Positions 45,812-57,305 of a DNA stretch of 64,000 nt are shown here, one piece after another. The translations under genes and the position numbers were made by a program. The stretch is from the NCBI GenBank assembly GCA_905250075.1, contig CAJNOP010000004.1, forward strand, positions 2,656,621 to 2,720,620. The letters run 5' to 3'. The number at the start of each line of letters is the position of its first letter. Positions within the stretch are counted from its first letter, which is position 1. The DNA is from Rotaria sp. Silwood1. Its lineage: Eukaryota; Rotifera; Eurotatoria; Philodinida; Philodinidae. The notes beneath the pieces were generated by a model. The model was not told where the DNA came from. It saw nothing but the letters and a program-made list of their open reading frames with translations, and did not search any database.

Positions 45812-46487
45812 TTACTTCTTTTTATTTTCAGTGTTACAATCCAAAATGTTGAAAAGCAATCTCATCGAATATGGCGTTATCAACGATTTTTACTTGTTGT
45901 TGAATATAATTATAAACCTTCATTACCACCACCATTTAATACTCTATGGTATCTATATCGTATTATTAAATATATAATCGAAAAAATTGAAGAATATCGC
46001 CAAAGACAACGACATGGTAGTTTTACATAATTTATTCATAAACAACGATTTTTCTTTTATTAATTTTGTAGTTGCCAGTGACACTGTAGCAATGAATTCG
46101 ATTGATTCCAATGAAAAAAATGTTCAAGAAGAATTTAAAAGTAGAATTATTCAATAGAGTTCAAATAGAGAGGAACTTTTTTTTTTTGTTTATAATAGTT
46201 ACTGATGCAATGCAACGTGAAAGTGCAATAGCTGATGATTATTGGAGTTATACATTGAAACATGGAAAGAAAGATCAAGTTGAAGTTGCACTAGAAAAAA
46301 TTGAACGAAGGTAACATTCATATTTTGTTTTTTTTTCTCGCGAAGTTTATTGAAATTCAATTTTTCTCAAAGACTTCATGATTTGTACAAACAAATACAT
46401 AATAATAATCAAGTATTAGTAAGTTTTGTTTTATCGATATTTTTTTTAGTTAGTATTTGTATTTTATAGAATTATGATCAACAATGA
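40465..46487 (+). CDS. TRPM-like cation channel
   Basis: Six-transmembrane channel subunit of the melastatin TRP family, expected to form calcium- or monovalent-permeable tetramers. Twenty-eight exons join in frame to 1,148 residues, from 40465-40506 (MDDKITQG) to 46470-46487 (NYDQQ). The N-terminal TRPM homology (SLOG-like) region carries SVTGGAKNF, WLITAGTNAGVVKEVG, PTIGIASWG and VLVEGGPSSI. Helical repeats follow (GNLEDAILETL; DDLRRALVDALRRG). Transmembrane segments span about residues 680-1005, including NIIDILAIITYIIGF and LLNVLVALF (S6). The pore has FGQVDPIDG near 966-974 with only a short turret. The TRP helix reads IWRYQRF, followed by the family's PPPF. The tail is short, with no NUDT9 or alpha-kinase domain. 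An upstream in-frame stop supports the chosen start. Intron 42794-43861 is almost wholly an inverted-repeat element. Vertebrate subtype cannot be assigned. Confidence 0.93.
42817..43852. mobile_element. Non-autonomous element with long terminal inverted repeats (copy B), filling a TRPM intron
   Basis: Inverted arms of at least 130 bp: the left arm starts ATATCTTAT and includes AAGAGGATTGACTATAT and TTTCACTGCCAAACTAAC; the right arm carries the complements and ends ATAAGATAT at 43852. The host intron runs 42794-43861, so only 23 bp lie before the element and 9 bp after it. It is related to the element at 28040-28897. No protein is recognised inside. Confidence 0.65.
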
Positions 46488-46714
46488 TTTTCATCTGATA
46501 CTTAGTACTAAAGAGATTTATTTGTTTTTGTTTTTATGAACAATCAACAAAATATGATCATGTAAAAAATTTTTGTTATAAATGAATTTTTTGTTTAAGA
46601 ATAATTGAAAATATAAGATCGTTTGAAATAAGGACTGATTTATACTAAGATATATTTATTGCTTACTTTACAATCAATTAATAAGAGTGAAGTGTTAAGC
46701 TAGAAATGAAAATG

Positions 46715-47725
46715 TCAAAATCGTGTCTCTGCAATTCTTCTTGATGGATGAATTTTGTTATTCTGTTGAATTGATTGATTATTAGAAGGCATTATAACTG
46801 TATGATGTTGTCTGAATATAAGAGTTTTTAATTTCTTAATAAGTTCAGGCATTGACATAAGACAAACCATAGGTAGAACAAGAGGTACAATGTAAACAAG
46901 AAAATTAAATGTATCTAATTGTGTAAAAAGAAAAGTTGAATCGATATAGATTTGACCAAGTTGAGCTATCGATAATGGAATCCAAACAGCAAGATAAACA
47001 AAAGAAATAATTCCTAGTTGAAAAGCCATTTTTCTTTGACGCCGCCAATTGTTTCGAATAGGACCAGCAGCAATTAACTTTTGTTGAATAACACGTACGA
47101 AAAGAGCAAGATTAAAAATAAAAATAGTCAATACTGGAAATATAACATCAAAAAACAGATCAAATGTACCCCAGCTAGTGAATAAATAACATGGCATACC
47201 ACATAAAAGACTATCAAAATATCGAGTATTTGTACACATAGAACTAATTATTATAGCATAAGTATAATACAATGGTCCCCAAATACAACAAAATACTAAA
47301 GGAACTATTTGAAGTAATCGTCGTTTCCGAATACCTATATTTCGAATAAAATAACTATGAAATATTAGTAGATGACGTTCAATAGAAATCCAAGCCATGA
47401 TAAAACCATTAGTAGTATTTAATGAAAACTCATACCATGTCCACCAAGTACAATATGCTGATGTAGCTGGTTGAACAATTCCATTCAAATGAAAGAAACT
47501 CATTGGCATAGGAAGATCAGAAATGACTTGAAAAAAATTGATTAAAAGTAAAATAAGTATAGAATGATTATGATATTTGACAAGAGCAGTATGATTGTAA
47601 CCAAAATAAATAAAGATTGTAAGTGAGACTAGAATTGAAGGAATTTGAAGTGCAAGTAACACAGCAAACTTAATTGAATATGTCAATGAATAATTCATTA
47701 TAGTGTATGTTTCATTTGTTGACAT
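46715..47725 (-). CDS. Rhodopsin-like (class A) G protein-coupled receptor, single exon
   Basis: Intronless 336-residue receptor with seven hydrophobic segments and no signal peptide. Two N-glycosylation sequons (N4-E-T and N11-Y-S) precede TM1. TM3 ends SIERHLLIF, so the usual DRY is ERH. A Cys before TM3 (SAYCTWW) and one in extracellular loop 2 could form the conserved disulfide. TM6 has FVYLAVWIPLSI. TM7 lacks a normal NPxxY (it reads PLVLPMVCLMSMPEL). The third intracellular loop is short and basic (NNWRRQRKMAF). The gene lies tail to tail with TRPM, 227 bp apart. Intronless orphan receptors of this type are, as I recall, abundant in bdelloid rotifers. Ligand unknown. Confidence 0.9.
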   Translation of the reverse strand: MSTNETYTIMNYSLTYSIKFAVLLALQIPSILVSLTIFIYFGYNHTALVKYHNHSILILLLINFFQVISDLPMPMSFFHLNGIVQPATSAYCTWWTWYEFSLNTTNGFIMAWISIERHLLIFHSYFIRNIGIRKRRLLQIVPLVFCCIWGPLYYTYAIIISSMCTNTRYFDSLLCGMPCYLFTSWGTFDLFFDVIFPVLTIFIFNLALFVRVIQQKLIAAGPIRNNWRRQRKMAFQLGIISFVYLAVWIPLSIAQLGQIYIDSTFLFTQLDTFNFLVYIVPLVLPMVCLMSMPELIKKLKTLIFRQHHTVIMPSNNQSIQQNNKIHPSRRIAETRF

Positions 47726-50149
47726 TGTTTATATTAAGAAAGTACTTTTTTTATAAATAGACTATTCTAAAATAAATACATCATGAAGATTATGTTGTTG
47801 AACTATATACGGCAAGATATTATTTTACATTTTCTCCAAGAACATATTTCTACTATTTTAAAATTTCTATTCATCATGTTACTCACGTAGTTGAAAGTTT
47901 GTCTGAGTAAAATTGATCAAAATCTATGAAAATGTGTTGTAAACTAATGATAAATAATAACTTCAATCATAATGAAAAAAAATTTTAGTTGTCTGGCATT
48001 ATTCATTAACTGATGACTGTAATAAATTTTGATTTGAAATTTTACACTCAAAAGGAACACACATTTGTGTTTGCTTTGTTTTATATACATTTTCTCAGAT
48101 TTGCTGCGTTTTGACCATTATTAGTTGTTTTCACGTTGGTTACAATCCTTTCTTTGATTCTTATAATTTCCTCTTAATTGCGCAGTTATGTTTGTCGTTG
48201 GTGCACATCTCATTAGTTCGTTCTTCAACGTAAACATCTTTACTTCACTATTAAACTTCTACTTCATTGCTACTTTCAATCAACCACTTCTTTATCTACT
48301 TACATCACTCTTGTTATTTCTCTGTATTCTTACTAATTCTCATCCTTTTTCATGTTCGTCATTCAATAAAATACATCAGTAAATCTTCATTCACATTCAA
48401 ATCAATTTATCATCGTTTCATCACGTGTCGTCTGATAGTGACAGATGGGATCGCATTCTGTTATAAATCAGAAAGAAAAAAGCCGGAGAGCTGGAGAATC
48501 TTGGCGTCTTATTTTTACTCACTATTTTACTTCGATAAATAAATAAGTGCCAAAAAATGTGGTTTTGAGAGAATCTTCTAACTCACGATAAAAACATATT
48601 ATTTAACTAAGATCTTTTCGAATGCCAAATGTCATATTGAGATTGAAGCATTCAATTTTTCGTGATATATCTCAATATTGGCCAATAAATTAGTGGAATA
48701 ATTATCTCTCGAGAATAGCGACTCAGCAAGAAGATCATATTGGCAAGCGGTAGAGTTTTTTTTGGACGGAACTAACCGATTGAAACTCTTGGCTTAACCA
48801 GTAAAAATCGGTCTGTTCAATGTATCAAGTAACCAACTAGTGCCTTTGAATAAAGTTTATTGCTACAGTTTCACTCAAACATAAAATATGAAAATCATGT
48901 AACTTTTTGTAGTTTCTAATGGTTGGCATCACTTTCTCAATAGACCAGGATCTCTTCTCATATTTTTGAACTGAAAGTATGAGCTGAAATCACTAACCGG
49001 TTGAGAGTTTCTGACAATTGGTTAAAAGGAATCTGGAAAAATGAGATAAAAAATATTTATTTTAATCAAAACTTAGCTTTTTCTGGCCGTAATAAATTCA
49101 TTCAACATAATTTGAGGCACTCAACATAAGACCAGAAAGGGTGAGCTCAAGATTTACAGTTAAAAGTTTGATGATGGCTAGAAAATTATCACTTGAGGAC
49201 TTTCCAGCTCATATTTTTGGTTTATTAAAGATATTGAAATTGATGAAAACTGCCCAGTTTTAAAAGTTCAATCGGACCAGCGACCAGAAAACTACGAATG
49301 TTCTAATTCCAATTCTAGATAAGTCTCTGTCTAGCCTTGTTCTAGTTTCAACATATCCTACTTGATGAAGAAAATCTCATCTCATAAACTTTTGATAATT
49401 CGGAACGATTTCTTTGTCAGTTCAATTTGATAAAACTTAACATGCAAGATTATGAAAATGATATCACAATAGAATATCACACAGAGCATAAGTACGAGTA
49501 GTTCTCCATCTATTTGATCTTGTTGAAGTAGGTCTTTACCTTTTTCTAGTGTTTCAAAATCTGAACGAAAACAGAAATATTCTAACCTCATAATGTAAGT
49601 GTCTAAACACATCGGACAAAACAGTAACCATGAAGAATTAAAATACCATCATTTGAGAGGGTTCATAATAAAATAATATGTAGTCTTGTCGTTAATAATA
49701 AGAGATAGTGTTACTGGTCAATAAGGACATTTTCATCACCCTATACATTTTATACTACACAGGAGGTTCTTTTTAATCATATAATGTGATAATTCTACTT
49801 TATAAGAATATTTTTTTTCTTGTAAGTAATCTGGTTACTGAATCCTTTACTATATTTAAGTTTGCATGAAATAGTTGATTTTAGTGCTTCGAGTAAAGTA
49901 AAAGATAACGACCTGAGCTGTTCATATGTGCTGAGTTGTCACAGAAGACAACATACAGTTTGTGTTGTGTACAATCAGTTGAAGTAATTTAAAGAATTTT
50001 AATTAATGAGTAGTTTTATTCTAGATAAAACTAGTATAGAAACAGGGTATTACATAATCAATTTTGTTCTTAAACATCACATATTGAGCTTTTGATGAGC
50101 ACAATTGTTAATAAACATAGTTTTATCTAAAATTTATATAATAATAGAT

Positions 50150-50705
50150 CGTTATATATAGAGTTTTTGTCAAAAATATCGAAGCAATAAATAACTTTAT
50201 TGTACTTTATGTTTATCTCATCTCAAACACTAGATGAGTGAGAGTGAACTGGTTTTTCTCTGATTACAATAAATAGGCTCTAGTACACTGATAGCAAAGT
50301 CATAGATCAATCCATTTATTTTTTTTAGTTTTTGTTGACGATATAATCGCAGCATGTAGTTTTTCATTCTTCCAAAACTATCTAACCGATTTTCCTTTTG
50401 GAAATTAGTGAGTGATTGTTCTAAGTTGGAATATTTTTTATCATGCATAATTAACTAGTAAACAAAAAGTATTCTACATAAGGTATACTCTTTATCATAG
50501 CTGTTCTTGAAGTAATGGTTAAAAAGTAATGTTCTGCTTCACCTACAGTAGAGATTTTGAACATGTTTCTTTTCATACAATGTTTGGCCAATTTATTGTT
50601 CAATATAGCATTAGAAAGAGCAATACAAAGTATATGAGATATTCTATTTTAATTCATATTTAATGGTGGAAAATTGTTTCACTCATCTTCAATGTGTATG
50701 TCGCA
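50150..50705. repeat. Left arm of a large imperfect inverted repeat
   Basis: Reverse-complement match to 51766-52545. The clearest stretches are GCCAATTTATTGTTCAATAT (50587 on) and, on the minus strand, GCGATTATATCGTCAACAAA (about 50330-50350), both repeated in the other arm. A 72-codon minus-strand open frame (50230-50448) encodes FGRMKNYMLRLYRQQKLKK; no known family. Confidence 0.7.
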
Positions 50706-51765
50706 GGCAAAATTAAACTTAGACAGAATTTGTTTTTAATTAGAAACAAAACTACAAAATAATTTTCTTTTATGTAAAAATAAATTTATTGTAATTTATA
50801 CACCTTGGGAAAATGATTTTCAAAAGTATTTTTAGGAATGAATGAAATAACATTTGAAACTTTGTCTGTGTGGTTTCAAGATAAGGCACCTATTATTCTA
50901 TTATAAAGAAACCATAAGTTAAAAATTTCTTTATTTTTTTAGATTAGAAAATAACTTAACAATATTTAACAGCATACCATATTTATATTTTACGTATCAT
51001 ATATGAGCTATGTTACTTTTAAAGACAAATAAACAACAATAACAAATACTACTAAAAAAGCATAAACTTAAAGGTCTTTTCTTTGTTTCTTGTCTTGATC
51101 GGAGCTTGCTAAGACAAACTAAATTTTACTTGAATACACTCGTAAACTTTATAACTGACTAAATTTAACGTAATATCAATCTATAAGATCAGTTCTTCAT
51201 TCTCATGTTTTTTTTTTCTTTTAAATCTTTTAAAAACTTTGTTTAATTCTGTTTAACAAATATACCCTAATCACAAATACACCTTCTGTTACGGTTTCAT
51301 TCAATCATTGAAGGAGATACAAACAGTTGTTTTAAAAGAGTGGATTTTTAGGACATTTTTTTCTGTACAAAACTCTAAAATTTATCATCAAAATCCATTG
51401 TATCACTTAATTTCCATACATTTGCTACGCTGTATGTAGCAGAAGTAAAACGTTTTTAAGCATTTTCCAACACTAGACTTGATTTGCATTGTTCTAAATG
51501 TCATCTATTATCTATAAATACATGATACGAAAAAACTACTAATATATTTAATGAGATCTGCACTATGACTGTTGCTGGAACTACGGTAAGCTTTTTACTT
51601 CTGTTTCATATAACATAACAAAAGTATAGAAACTAAGCAATATTGTTAGTTTTGATTCCAAATATGAGAGTTTTGCATAGAGAAGGTTGCTTACATATCT
51701 ATTCTTATAAAAAGCATTTTTTTATACTTTCTTCAATGCATGAATGACACCGTGCAAGAAGACTT

Positions 51766-52545
51766 ACCTGTGATTGGTATATACATGGGAGATGAACGAC
51801 ACAATTTTCCAAAATAAAATATGAATTAATTTGGATTATCTCATGCTCTTTGTAGTAGTTTTCCTAATGCTATATTGAACAATAAATTGGCTAAACATCT
51901 TATGAAAAGAAAAACTTTCGTCGCCTTGTTATTTAAAATTCTCAGTATAGGTGTTAATAAAAACATAGCTTTTTTAATCCCTATTTAAAGGACAGATACA
52001 ATATAAAGCACTCCTTATGTAGAAAACAATTTTTTTCTAAGTCATCATGCATTATAAAGAAATTTTCGATCTAGAATAAGCGTGTGCCAATATTGATGTC
52101 ACCTCCCGTTGTTCCTCTTTCCCTTGATCTAATCTCTATTGCTCTTGCCTGTGTTTATCTCTCTCTCTTGCTCTCTTCTATATAAGCGTGTGTTGTATGT
52201 GAATTAGTCGCATTTTGAAGATGTAAAGTAGGACAATAAGCTTCATTATCGGGAGCGGCAATAAGCTATTCCTTCAGTTGGAGTTACAAGGAGTTCACTA
52301 ATCTGCAAAGAAGTGTTGGATAATTTTAGAAGGATGAAAAATGCCATGCTGCGATTATATCGTCAACAAAAACTAAAAAAAATGAACGTATTGAACTCCA
52401 AAATTTTACCAGCATACTAGAAAGGATGAGCTGTTATCAAAGCAAAACTAATTCATTCTCGCTTATCAGTTTTTGAGATAAACACAGAATATAATAAAAT
52501 TGTTTACTGTTTGAAGAATTTTGACAGCCAGAGTATATACATTTG
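51766..52545. repeat. Right arm of a large imperfect inverted repeat
   Basis: Matches the left arm in reverse. Here the plus strand encodes RRMKNAMLRLYRQQKLKKMN (near 52330-52390), but the frame is broken on both sides. This arm is longer because of a probable LTR insertion at 52083-52288. About 1.06 kb of unmatched DNA separates the arms. Confidence 0.7.
52083..52288 (+). mobile_element. Probable solo LTR of a retrotransposon
   Basis: A 206-bp block starting TGTGCC and ending GTTACA (canonical TGT...ACA ends). It is absent from the corresponding place in the left inverted-repeat arm. It contains a pyrimidine-rich tract, a TATA-like CTATATAAG near 52180 and a CAATAAGC word that could act in polyadenylation. 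The flanking 5-mers (AAGCG and AGGAG) are only partly alike, so the target duplication is not clean. Confidence 0.4.
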
Positions 52546-53261
52546 ACTTTTCACTGTTACTCAATACGCATTAGGCTTTGTTCATGAAATTCACTGGTTT
52601 AAATCCGTTTAATTTTCATAATTAGTTTAATCAATTTTTAATCTATTAATTTGTTTACATGTAATGAAGCCTGGATTAGTCAAAAAAAGCTAAAATTCGT
52701 CAGCTATATCTAGTTTATTTTTGTAAAATATGCTTGGGATCATTCTGATTTTGCTGTTTTTCAAAACGAAGAATTATGTTTTGCAGGATAATATGAAACT
52801 TCGCAACAAACATAAGCCACTGATATCTATAGTGCTATGTCCGAAGTCACTGTTGAAAGTCGGGCACATAATGTTTGAATGAACATCTCAAACTAGCTGA
52901 TTTTCTAATTCTCTATTTAATTAATTTAAATTTGACTACCTTCATCTAATTTTCTTGATTTAATAGTTTAAATACAGATGAAATGCTAACACTAATTTTT
53001 ATTTCGAATCAAACAATCGTATTAAGCATCGCTAATCAATTACAATTCATTGAATATTTCTTCAACAGAGTTCCTGAAATGAATATTTTAATCAATGATG
53101 AATGTTATAATCAATGTCAAAAATATATCTAATTGAATGATGAATAATGCACTATAATTTATTTAAAAATTTTCAATAAAATTGATTATAACCACCAAAA
53201 AAAATGAAAATATCTTAAGTGATTATTGAATTACCATCTATTTTAATTCAGCTCTTTTTAA

Positions 53262-53482
53262 CCCTTCGTTGTTGTCGTGGGTCAAGGCGGACCCATATTA
53301 CAGTTTTTCTTGCAGTACTATATTAACATTTTGGTGTTTCAAACTAATTTTCTTCTCTAATCTCTAGTCTTTTGTTGGTATATAATATCCGTATGAGAAA
53401 TCACAGATAGACCTAAAAGAGGAAAAATGCAGTTGTGGATCCGCATGGACACCACAACAGCTATACGATGATTAGGTATACG
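53262..53482. mobile_element. piggyBac-like miniature element
   Basis: Directly after a TTAA (53258-53261) the sequence reads CCCTTCGTTG, then GGGTCAAGGCGGACCC, the layout of many piggyBac termini. The distal part carries a degenerate complement (GGATCCGC.TGGACACCACAACA) before another TTAA at 53483-53486. No coding capacity. Confidence 0.4.
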
Positions 53483-55469
53483 TTAAATCGAATTCTAGTC
53501 AAATTTAAGGTTTGGATTTGACAAGATATGCATTTGTTGTGGTTCTAGTCTGAATAATAGTTCTTTCGAAGATGATAATCACAAAGAAAATAATATTTGC
53601 GGTAATATTGAATCACAATATAATAAATAATGAATGAACTTATCTAGTTTCTGTTGATAAGCATTTGTTATTGCTTTTTAATTAATGAGCGTCGCAAAAG
53701 TCTTTCAACGACTATTGAAATCTATTTCCAAACAATGTAACATTAGATTGAATTCCACTTTTTATTGTTTGAGAGATCATAATTTGGCGTATATTCACAA
53801 ACAAAAAACAAGATTTTTCGGGAACGTCCACTTTTACTATCGTTGCCGCAGGGCACTACTATATACATACATAACTGTGGCAGGTACCTAATTTTTTTTT
53901 TGAAAGGCTGTAATAGTAGTTTAGATTTGTAGGGTCCTATCTTGCAAACAAATTTTTAATTTTCTAATCTAAATATTGAAAACAGAAAGAAATTAAGTTT
54001 TCGAAACCAATGTATTGGTGGTTCTAATAACAAGTTCCAACACGTTTTCTCGATCTGCTAATGAGTAGATAAAGTATTAACTTTTCTTTCGTGAAATAGT
54101 TGCATTTGGTAAATCAGAAATATTAATATTGACTAATTGTATGAATCATTTACTTATATATATTCAGACTTACAACAGGTCTTTTTAAAGTACAAAATGA
54201 CGCATAGAAATATGTTTTTGTACTTTTTATGAACAAGTTTTTCCAATTTTAGTGCGGAAAAGTCTAGCAACTGAGTAATCGGTTTTGAATTAAGATAATA
54301 TGTATCATATAGAGCCTATTGGGTTAATAAGTAAGAGAATTACACTTGCAACACTAACTAAAAAGCTCTTTAAGACTTTTAAACATACATCTCTACTCAG
54401 CAAGACCTCTTAAAGTATAATATCATATATATTAGATGTTTATATCTACCATTAATGAATTCTGTTGTTTAATTCTAAGCAAGTACACATTTGAAGAAAG
54501 TTTCATAACTAAATAAAAGTTTGAACTTAGGATGCACTTCAATGAAACTGTGTACTTGTTGTAGATGGAAAAAAAATAACAACACAAAAAAAACTAAAAC
54601 AAAAATAGTTGTGGATTTCAAAGTCAATGAGATAAAACTTTTCAAACAAATGTGCATAAGGCAATGATTAAAAAACAGACCAATGATTATAAATCAGTTT
54701 CAAAAAATAGATGAAATCACTTGGAATGCTATTTAAAAAAAACAAACCAACGTTACATGCGTATGAATTGATTGTCATTATTCAATACTCACAAATGACA
54801 ATAAACTTAAAGAAAAGGCAGAAGAGTACTTTTTTGTTTGGTGTTTTATCGTATCTCACTGATGTTTATTGTGTGCACGGAATCCATACTTGAAAAATAC
54901 TTATTACTTGATACGTTTCAACCGTCAGCTAACATTCTACTATTACTAATTTATATCAAATCAGTTTAGATACGAATACCTATTTACACCATCTGACTTA
55001 TAAGTCAAATTTTGGAGTTTCTATACTATGCAAGACACTACTTCTGTGTTGTCAACGATCAAACCAATGATCTTGACACCATACCACTAATGAATTACCA
55101 GAATATTAACGCTTCTTGATCGAACACGAAAATCGACAGTTAAGATCTACTTGCTGTAATCATGCAACGAAATAACAACAAATACACTATGATATATACT
55201 TATATGTATTCAATTGTATTGGATCACAAAAGAGAATCGCACCAATCCAATAAATTATCTCAGCTAGATTGTTCACATTGAAAACTTTAATGTTTAGAGA
55301 CTTCTTTAGTTATTTTAGTAAACATTCAACATATGCTATTATGAATTATTACAATCTGTTAAAATTGCCTGTACTTCTTTCAATGAAACAAATAATATTA
55401 GAATGAAACAATGTCTCTTAACTTATATCATGTATTTGTAATGGGATCGAAAAAGAAAATTAACAAAGT

Positions 55470-57305
55470 TTACAAATAAACATTATGAACATCAAATATG
55501 TTCGGTGTATAAAATGATGATGATGAAGGTGTAGCTGCTGGTGGAGGCGGTGGTAATACTTGTCCATGCATCATAATATTATTTGAATTTGTAGATGCAT
55601 ATGGAAAGTTTCCTGTCGATCGATAAATTTGTTCATAATCTAAATATTACAAAAAGAAAAAAACAACACGAATCATTTTCAATAAGCCAAATGAATCATA
55701 TATCAATAGAAACGAACCATTAGTATATCGGGCATAAAAAGATGGATGTGGTTGCTGTTGTTGTTGATTACCAAATAAAATAGTTGCTGTATTTGCACTA
55801 CTACTACATTCACTTGATGGATGAAAAACCGATGATGATGATGATGATGATGAAAATTGACCACTAGCTGATGGTGGTGTTTCAATTGCTTGTAAACAAA
55901 AAGGATTAAAATGAAGACGAGAAGATGAAGTTGCTTGTCCTGGAATATTAACACTACTTGTTGCAGTAGCTCCTGTTGAAAACATTAATGGACTATGAGC
56001 TGTTGGTATATGTTGATGTTGTTGTTGCTGTTGTTGATGTTGATGATGAGCAGAAGCAATTTTTCGCCAACGAGCTCGACGATTAGAAAACCATACCTAT
56101 TAATTATAATTGAAAATTTTATTTTATTACTAATCCATATATATAAATACTTGAACTCGAGCTTCACTAAGACCAGTTCGTCTTGATAATTCTTCTCGTG
56201 TTTGTACATCAGGATAATGTGTTCGTTGAAAAATTTGTTCTAATTGTTCAATTTGATCTTGACTAAAACTTGTACGATATCGACGACCTTTTGTTGTATT
56301 ATTAATTGTTTTCTCTGTACTACCACTACGAGCACTATCTATTTAAATTTTCTTATATATGTATGCATAAAAGAAAAAAATAAACTAAAATTTTTAATTA
56401 CTTTTATCTTCAAGTGAATTTTCATTTTGTTCATCTATATTTGTTGATGATTGTTCATCTGTTTGACTGTTTTCATCAACATTACTACCAGTATCACGTA
56501 ACATTCGTGTTAATGTACTTAAACTTGGTAATGATGTTGGTTTACAAACACCATCACGTAATAATCTTTCTCGTATTTCCCAAACAAACATGGTACCATG
56601 TGGATAAGCATTTTTATATTCATCAATTTTTTGTTCAATATCAGCAGTTACAACTCGTGATTTCGAACCACCAATTGAACCTGGTTTAATCGAGCCTGTT
56701 TCAGCATAACGTGCTAAGATTTTTGAAACACATCCATGAGAAACACGTAACTTTGTTAAACAAATAAAAATGAATGATATAGTAATGAATATTTGAATAA
56801 AAAAAATTCTTCTTTTTGTGTACCTGTCGACTAATCACACAAGGTCGAATACCTTGTGCAGCCATATCAATAATCTTCATACGCAAATGATTGGGTAATG
56901 GACGACCATTGATAAATACACCACCCAATTGATTTACACGACCTTGTCCTTTTAAAAACATTAAATATACACTTACAAATCAGTGATGACTTTATAGTCT
57001 TAAATTTTGTCACTATGAAAACTAAAAATCTATGACTTTAAGAACTGATGAATCCAAAAAAAAGAGACAAAAACAGAAAAGTCAATAAATCTTAGCACAA
57101 TAACAAAATGAACAATGATTGAAGTTTAAACTATTCATAGATTCTTGATTAGATTTCTTAAGTTATGAGAGAATTGTCTTCTAAATTTACCTTCATAACT
57201 GAGTGGATGTGGATGATAAATCATTGGTGGAGGTGGATGAGACCATGTTGATGTTGAATTAGTCACTCGATTTATTGTTGGTGTTATAGTCGAATTTGAA
57301 AGCAT
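55470..57305 (-). CDS. Pax3/7 (paired/gooseberry-type) transcription factor
   Basis: DNA-binding developmental regulator with a paired domain and a paired-type homeodomain. Six exons on the minus strand (57191-57305, 56824-56948, 56402-56750, 56151-56338, 55718-56096, 55470-55639) join to 441 residues. The paired domain (about 41-167) has [39 protein letters not shown] and WEIRERLL, all Pax3/7-like rather than Pax6-like. The homeodomain (about 215-274) has [21 protein letters not shown] and Ser at position 50. No octapeptide (HSIDGILG) lies in the linker. The C-terminal region has His/Gln and Ser runs (the 55840 region is a TGA/TGG-type trinucleotide repeat) and a proline cluster. An in-frame upstream ATG at 57354-57356 would add 17 residues; the start at 57305 is a choice. 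The exon 5 donor is GTTCGT, canonical only in its GT. Confidence 0.93.

Larger units (their letters stand above)
47726..55469. other. Gene-poor region with repeats
   Basis: No convincing gene in 7.7 kb. Contents recognised: a large imperfect inverted repeat (50150-52545), a probable solo LTR inside its right arm (52083-52288), and a piggyBac-like miniature element (53262-53482). The 68-codon open stretch at 53685-53891 and those near 48188-48542 show no recognisable similarity. Confidence 0.6.

Noticed and set aside
48188..48542. Two overlapping hydrophobic open stretches downstream of the GPCR
   Set aside because: Overlapping frames of low-complexity composition, no conserved motif; probably chance.
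53685..53891. 68-codon open stretch
   Set aside because: No domain and no supporting signals; lies in repeat-bearing intergenic DNA.
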